The notes beneath the pieces are model-generated. The model made no database searches and had not been told where the DNA came from. It worked only from the letters and a program-made list of their open reading frames with translations. DNA of 64,000 nucleotides from Deuterostichococcus epilithicus. Taxonomy: Eukaryota; Chlorophyta; Trebouxiophyceae; Prasiolales; Stichococcaceae. The stretch spans positions 3,519,116 to 3,583,115 of the forward strand of contig JAVTLE010000021.1 in NCBI GenBank assembly GCA_033439295.1, written 5' to 3'. Below, in pieces: positions 61,239-64,000 of this stretch; within the stretch, counting starts at the first letter, position 1; every line of letters starts with the position of its first letter. The translations under genes and the position numbers were made by a program.

Positions 61239-61640
61239 ATCTAGCCTGACTCGCTCTCCTTGCGGACCACCTCCAGCTCCCCGTCCACCACACCAGCAGC
61301 GAAGCGGCCGCTCCTTGCGGCAAGCCATCATCAGGGAGCCGCATCACAACCAAGGTAAGCGTGCGACCTCGTGCCGGCGGCCTCGCTCGCATTGCAGTGG
61401 GATCTCCCTTGCATCACTCGTCTGTGCCTCCTGAGCCTGCTGGGGCACCACTCTGCACCCTCCAATGCACGGATCCCGCCCATTGCGGCAAGCCCCATGC
61501 AGCTCGGGCAGTGCATGTTGTGCACCTCGTCGAGCTGCCGTGCCTCCGCATCATCTTCGGGTTGATGACGCTCGGCAGGGTGGCGGCCAGAAACATGTTG
61601 ACGAGAGCAGTGTTGATCCCGCTGCATGTTTGGGAGCCCG
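61239..61640 (-). other. Possible 3' exons of an unidentified minus-strand gene
   Basis: A hydrophobic coding-like stretch (INTALVNMFLAATLPSVINP, then KMMRRHGSSTR; about 61610-61510) ends at an AG/GTGCAC donor. It joins in matching phase, via a GCAAG acceptor near 61309, to SGRFAAGVVDGELEVVRKES and a stop at 61239. Together they read like the end of a membrane protein. The 5' part was not found, although ATGGAGGGG..AAG/GTACGT near 61800 looks like a first exon in another phase. Weak support. Confidence 0.28.
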
Positions 61641-61829
61641 CATGGCATTCGAAGTTGTCTTCGCTGACGGCCTGCAGGTTGCTCTGCCTGTGGCGGTCAT
61701 CGCCCGGGGTGTGGGCATGCGTCCTGGGTGCACACGAGCAGCGCCGTGCCGTCTTGTAGCCGCCCTGAAGAGGTGGGCTAGACGTACCTTTCTTTTCCCC
61801 TCCATAGTCGTGCTCCCTGTCACCGCGCC

Positions 61830-63027
61830 CGCCTTCTCCTAGCTCCTGCCGGCTGTGCACTCGGAGCGGTGGCTGCCGCCCTGGGTGAGCTCTGCCGGCC
61901 CTTTGGGTCGCTGCTGATGCAGCCATGACAAGTGGGAAGGATTGGGGGGGGGGTCGGCCGGCCGTCGGCGCCAGCTCTCTGCCGTGCGCCGCCACTGCCG
62001 TCACCTCAGCTGGCGCGTGGCTGCGTTGGGCAACGTGCTGCAAAATGAATCAGCGCTGATCTGGCTTTCGTTGGTGCGCGCGCGCACAGGTCGTTGGCCA
62101 TCTGCGATGGACTGCAGCCGCTGGTCGCCCATGTCTGATGTCGCATGCCTTGTCCAGCCTCGCTGTCGGCGTCGCCGCCTCGATCGACGGCTCACATAGA
62201 CGCCCATCGATGAACGTACGATGTCTTGTCGGTGTGTTCAAGGGCACATCTGCTGTGCTCCTTATCTGCGCAACATATGTACAGGCATCGGTCTGTCGGG
62301 GGCCGCTGGCTTTGCCTCCGTCAGCCGCACGGCAGGGCAGAGCTCGGCAGATTCCAACGTGCTGCCTGTGCAGTTACTGCCGCCTCCAGCAAAGCGAGCT
62401 GGCGCGTGGAGAGTGTCCGCAGTGTTGCTTGTGTGCATTCGATGGGGGCCCATGCCCGCCGTCCCCTTGCACAAACAGCCCCTGAGAACTGTGCCCTGAC
62501 CAAGGCGAGGCGCGGGGCCGCGGCGCGGCGCTTGCGGAGGCAACTGCGTGGCACGGGCGGGCAGCAGCCACTGTAGAGTGCGGCGCCCCGGCAGCGCAGC
62601 GGCATTTGACGCTTTTGCAGTCGCACCATCTTCGTAGTTGTTCTGGCAGCATGCTTCTTCTGCATTGTGTTCTAGCAGCACTGCGATCTTCCTGCACTCG
62701 TTGCGACGTTAGCCTTGCGAATTATCCTATGTAAAACCCAGTTTGTCTGTTGTGTGCGACATTGCGCTGTCGCAACGCAAGGTGCACCCCTGTCTGACTC
62801 CTGTGGCTCCCTGGCTTCTTGCCGTGTGCTCGCTCGCCTATTGTAGCTGAAAAACCCATCTCGAATGATGCATGTCGCGACTAGAATGCGTGCCAGGCAG
62901 TGCCAAACACTCTCGTGTGTGGCGCTGGCTCGCTGCGGCTCCTGTGTGGCGGCAGCATTGGCAGAACTCATGGCAGCACGCCTGGAGGCGCCTTCCGTGC
63001 AGGCTCTCGTTTCTGTGCGTACGCCAT
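61830..63027. other. Subtelomeric stretch without a supportable gene
   Basis: Open frames of 60-140 residues occur on both strands, but none shows a family motif or a consistent exon chain. Confidence 0.45.
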
Positions 63028-63559
63028 GAAACCGTCCGCCCGCTCTGAAAGTGCCTCAACCGGCAGCTAGTGGCGAGACCGCTGACGGGCGCGTTTCCCG
63101 CCGCTCCCGCCGGTGTCGCAACCACACAGCCGCCGGCCAAGCCTGCCTGTGGCACCGCAGCCGCCGCTTGATGTAGTCGCTAATACTCCTTGGATAAGTC
63201 CCAGAACCGTTCGATCGGCTTGAAAGTGCGCCGACCAGCTGCTCATTGCAATGCCGCTGCAGCGCGCGCATTTTGCTGTTCTGCCGGCGTTTAAACAGCT
63301 CCGCCGCCGGTCCAGGCCCGTGGCACGGCAAATGACACATCGTGTGGCTTGGCCGAGTCCCTAGCAACGCCCCTGAACCGTTGGACCGGCTCGAAAGTGC
63401 GTTGACCGGCTGCTTGTTGCGATACCGCCGCGGTGCGCGCATTTTGCCGTGCCGCTGGCGTTTAAATCGCTCCCCCGCCGGTCCAGGCTCGTGGCACGGC
63501 AGCTACCACTTCGTGAAGTTTGGCTGAGTCCCTAGCAACGCCCCTGAACCGTTGGACCG
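63028..63559. repeat. Subtelomeric 171-bp tandem array abutting the telomere
   Basis: The anchor GAACCGTT(C/G)GA(T/C)CGGCT recurs at 63204, 63375 and 63546, exactly 171 bases apart. A diverged unit starts near 63028 (176 bases earlier). Units share TGAAAGTGCG, GCGCGCATTTTGC, GGCGTTTAAA and GGTCCAGG..CGTGGCACGGCA. The fourth unit is cut after 14 bases by the telomere. The two inner units are clearly more alike to each other than to the outer one. Confidence 0.9.
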
Positions 63560-63562
63560 NTA

Positions 63563-63940
63563 TTTAGGGTTTAGGGTTTAGGGATCAGGACTTCAGGGGT
63601 TTAGGGTTTAGGGTTTAGGGGTTAGGGGTTAGGGTTTACGGTTTAGGGTTAGGGTTTAGGGTTTAGGGTTCAGGGTTAAGGGTTCAGGGTTTAGGGTTTA
63701 GGGTTTAGCGTTTAGGGTTTAGGGTTTAGGGTTTAGGGGTTTAGGGTTTAGGGTTTAGGGTTTAGGGTTTAGGGTTTAGGGTTTAGGGTTTAGGGTTTAG
63801 GGTTTAGGGTTTAGGGTTTAGGGTTTAGGGTTTAGGGTTTAGGGTTTAGGGCTTTTAGGGTTTAGGGTTTAGGGTTTAGGGTTTAGGGTTTANGGTTNAG
63901 NNTTTAGTGTTTATGGGTTTGGGTTTAGGTTTAGGGGTTT
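63563..63940 (+). repeat. Telomere, TTTAGGG type
   Basis: About 50 head-to-tail TTTAGGG repeats with the G-rich strand 5'-to-3' toward the right end, so this is a right chromosome end. The proximal ~150 bases mix variants (TTTAGGGG, TTAGGG, TTCAGGG, TTTACGG, TTTAGCG). The central part is homogeneous. N calls cluster at 63560 and 63893-63902. Confidence 0.97.
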
Positions 63941-64000
63941 TGCGTGTGCGTAAGAAATAAATGGTGGTGGGGGGAGAGTGGGTGGGTGAGGGGGGGGGGG
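63941..64000. other. Non-telomeric tail after the telomere, probable artefact
   Basis: The last ~60 bases (GTGTGCGTAAGAAATAAATG, then GGT/GGG-rich sequence ending in a G homopolymer) do not continue the repeat, and they follow a stretch with ambiguous bases. Low-quality read end or assembly noise is the simplest reading. Confidence 0.6.

Overview
This window is the right-hand end of a chromosome from a green alga. The last ~380 bases are a plant/algal-type TTTAGGG telomere whose G-rich strand runs outward to the right. Its genes are nuclear, GC-rich and intron-dense: exons are mostly 40-200 bases and introns 100-500. Several products look plastid-targeted (chaperonin 60 beta, two plastid terminal oxidases, probably a GNAT acetyltransferase and homoserine kinase). 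TGTAA, the chlorophyte poly(A) signal, lies 140-290 bases after several stop codons. Together this suggests a Chlorella-like trebouxiophyte; the species cannot be fixed from the window alone.

Layout, left to right. Cpn60-beta (minus, cut by the window edge) is divergent from a GNAT acetyltransferase (plus). Next come an EF-hand Na+/Ca2+ exchanger of NCL type (minus) and homoserine kinase (minus), the latter divergent from ATG16 (plus). A possible 50-residue membrane protein (minus) lies before a 33-exon ubiquitin-ligase gene (plus, 26.8-39.7 kb), which is convergent with oligoribonuclease (minus). Two tandem plastid terminal oxidase genes follow (minus, 42.6-51.6 kb). Then come an unrecognised multi-exon gene (plus, 52.2-56.8 kb), methionine aminopeptidase 2 (minus, 57.4-60.2 kb), a poorly resolved 60.2-63.0 kb stretch, a 171-bp subtelomeric tandem array and the telomere. 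There are no operons; the genes are functionally unrelated housekeeping genes.

For eight genes I worked out exon models by matching splice sites, reading phase and family alignment; every junction keeps frame. The most striking result is the 33-exon gene. It encodes ubiquitin-interacting motifs, a full Ufd2/UBE4 (E4) core and, where the U-box should be, a BIRC6-type E2 domain with its catalytic cysteine: an apparent E4-E2 fusion.

A second genome-level signal is that introns repeatedly contain decayed copies ('echoes') of the edge of the neighbouring exon, up to three in a row. Introns also carry perfect recent 30-bp and 50-bp tandem duplications. About 9 of the 106 introns I phased appear to use GC-AG borders, and the oxidase paralogues share 11-nt and 19-nt micro-exons. 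These patterns suggest that tandem duplication across splice junctions drives intron growth here.
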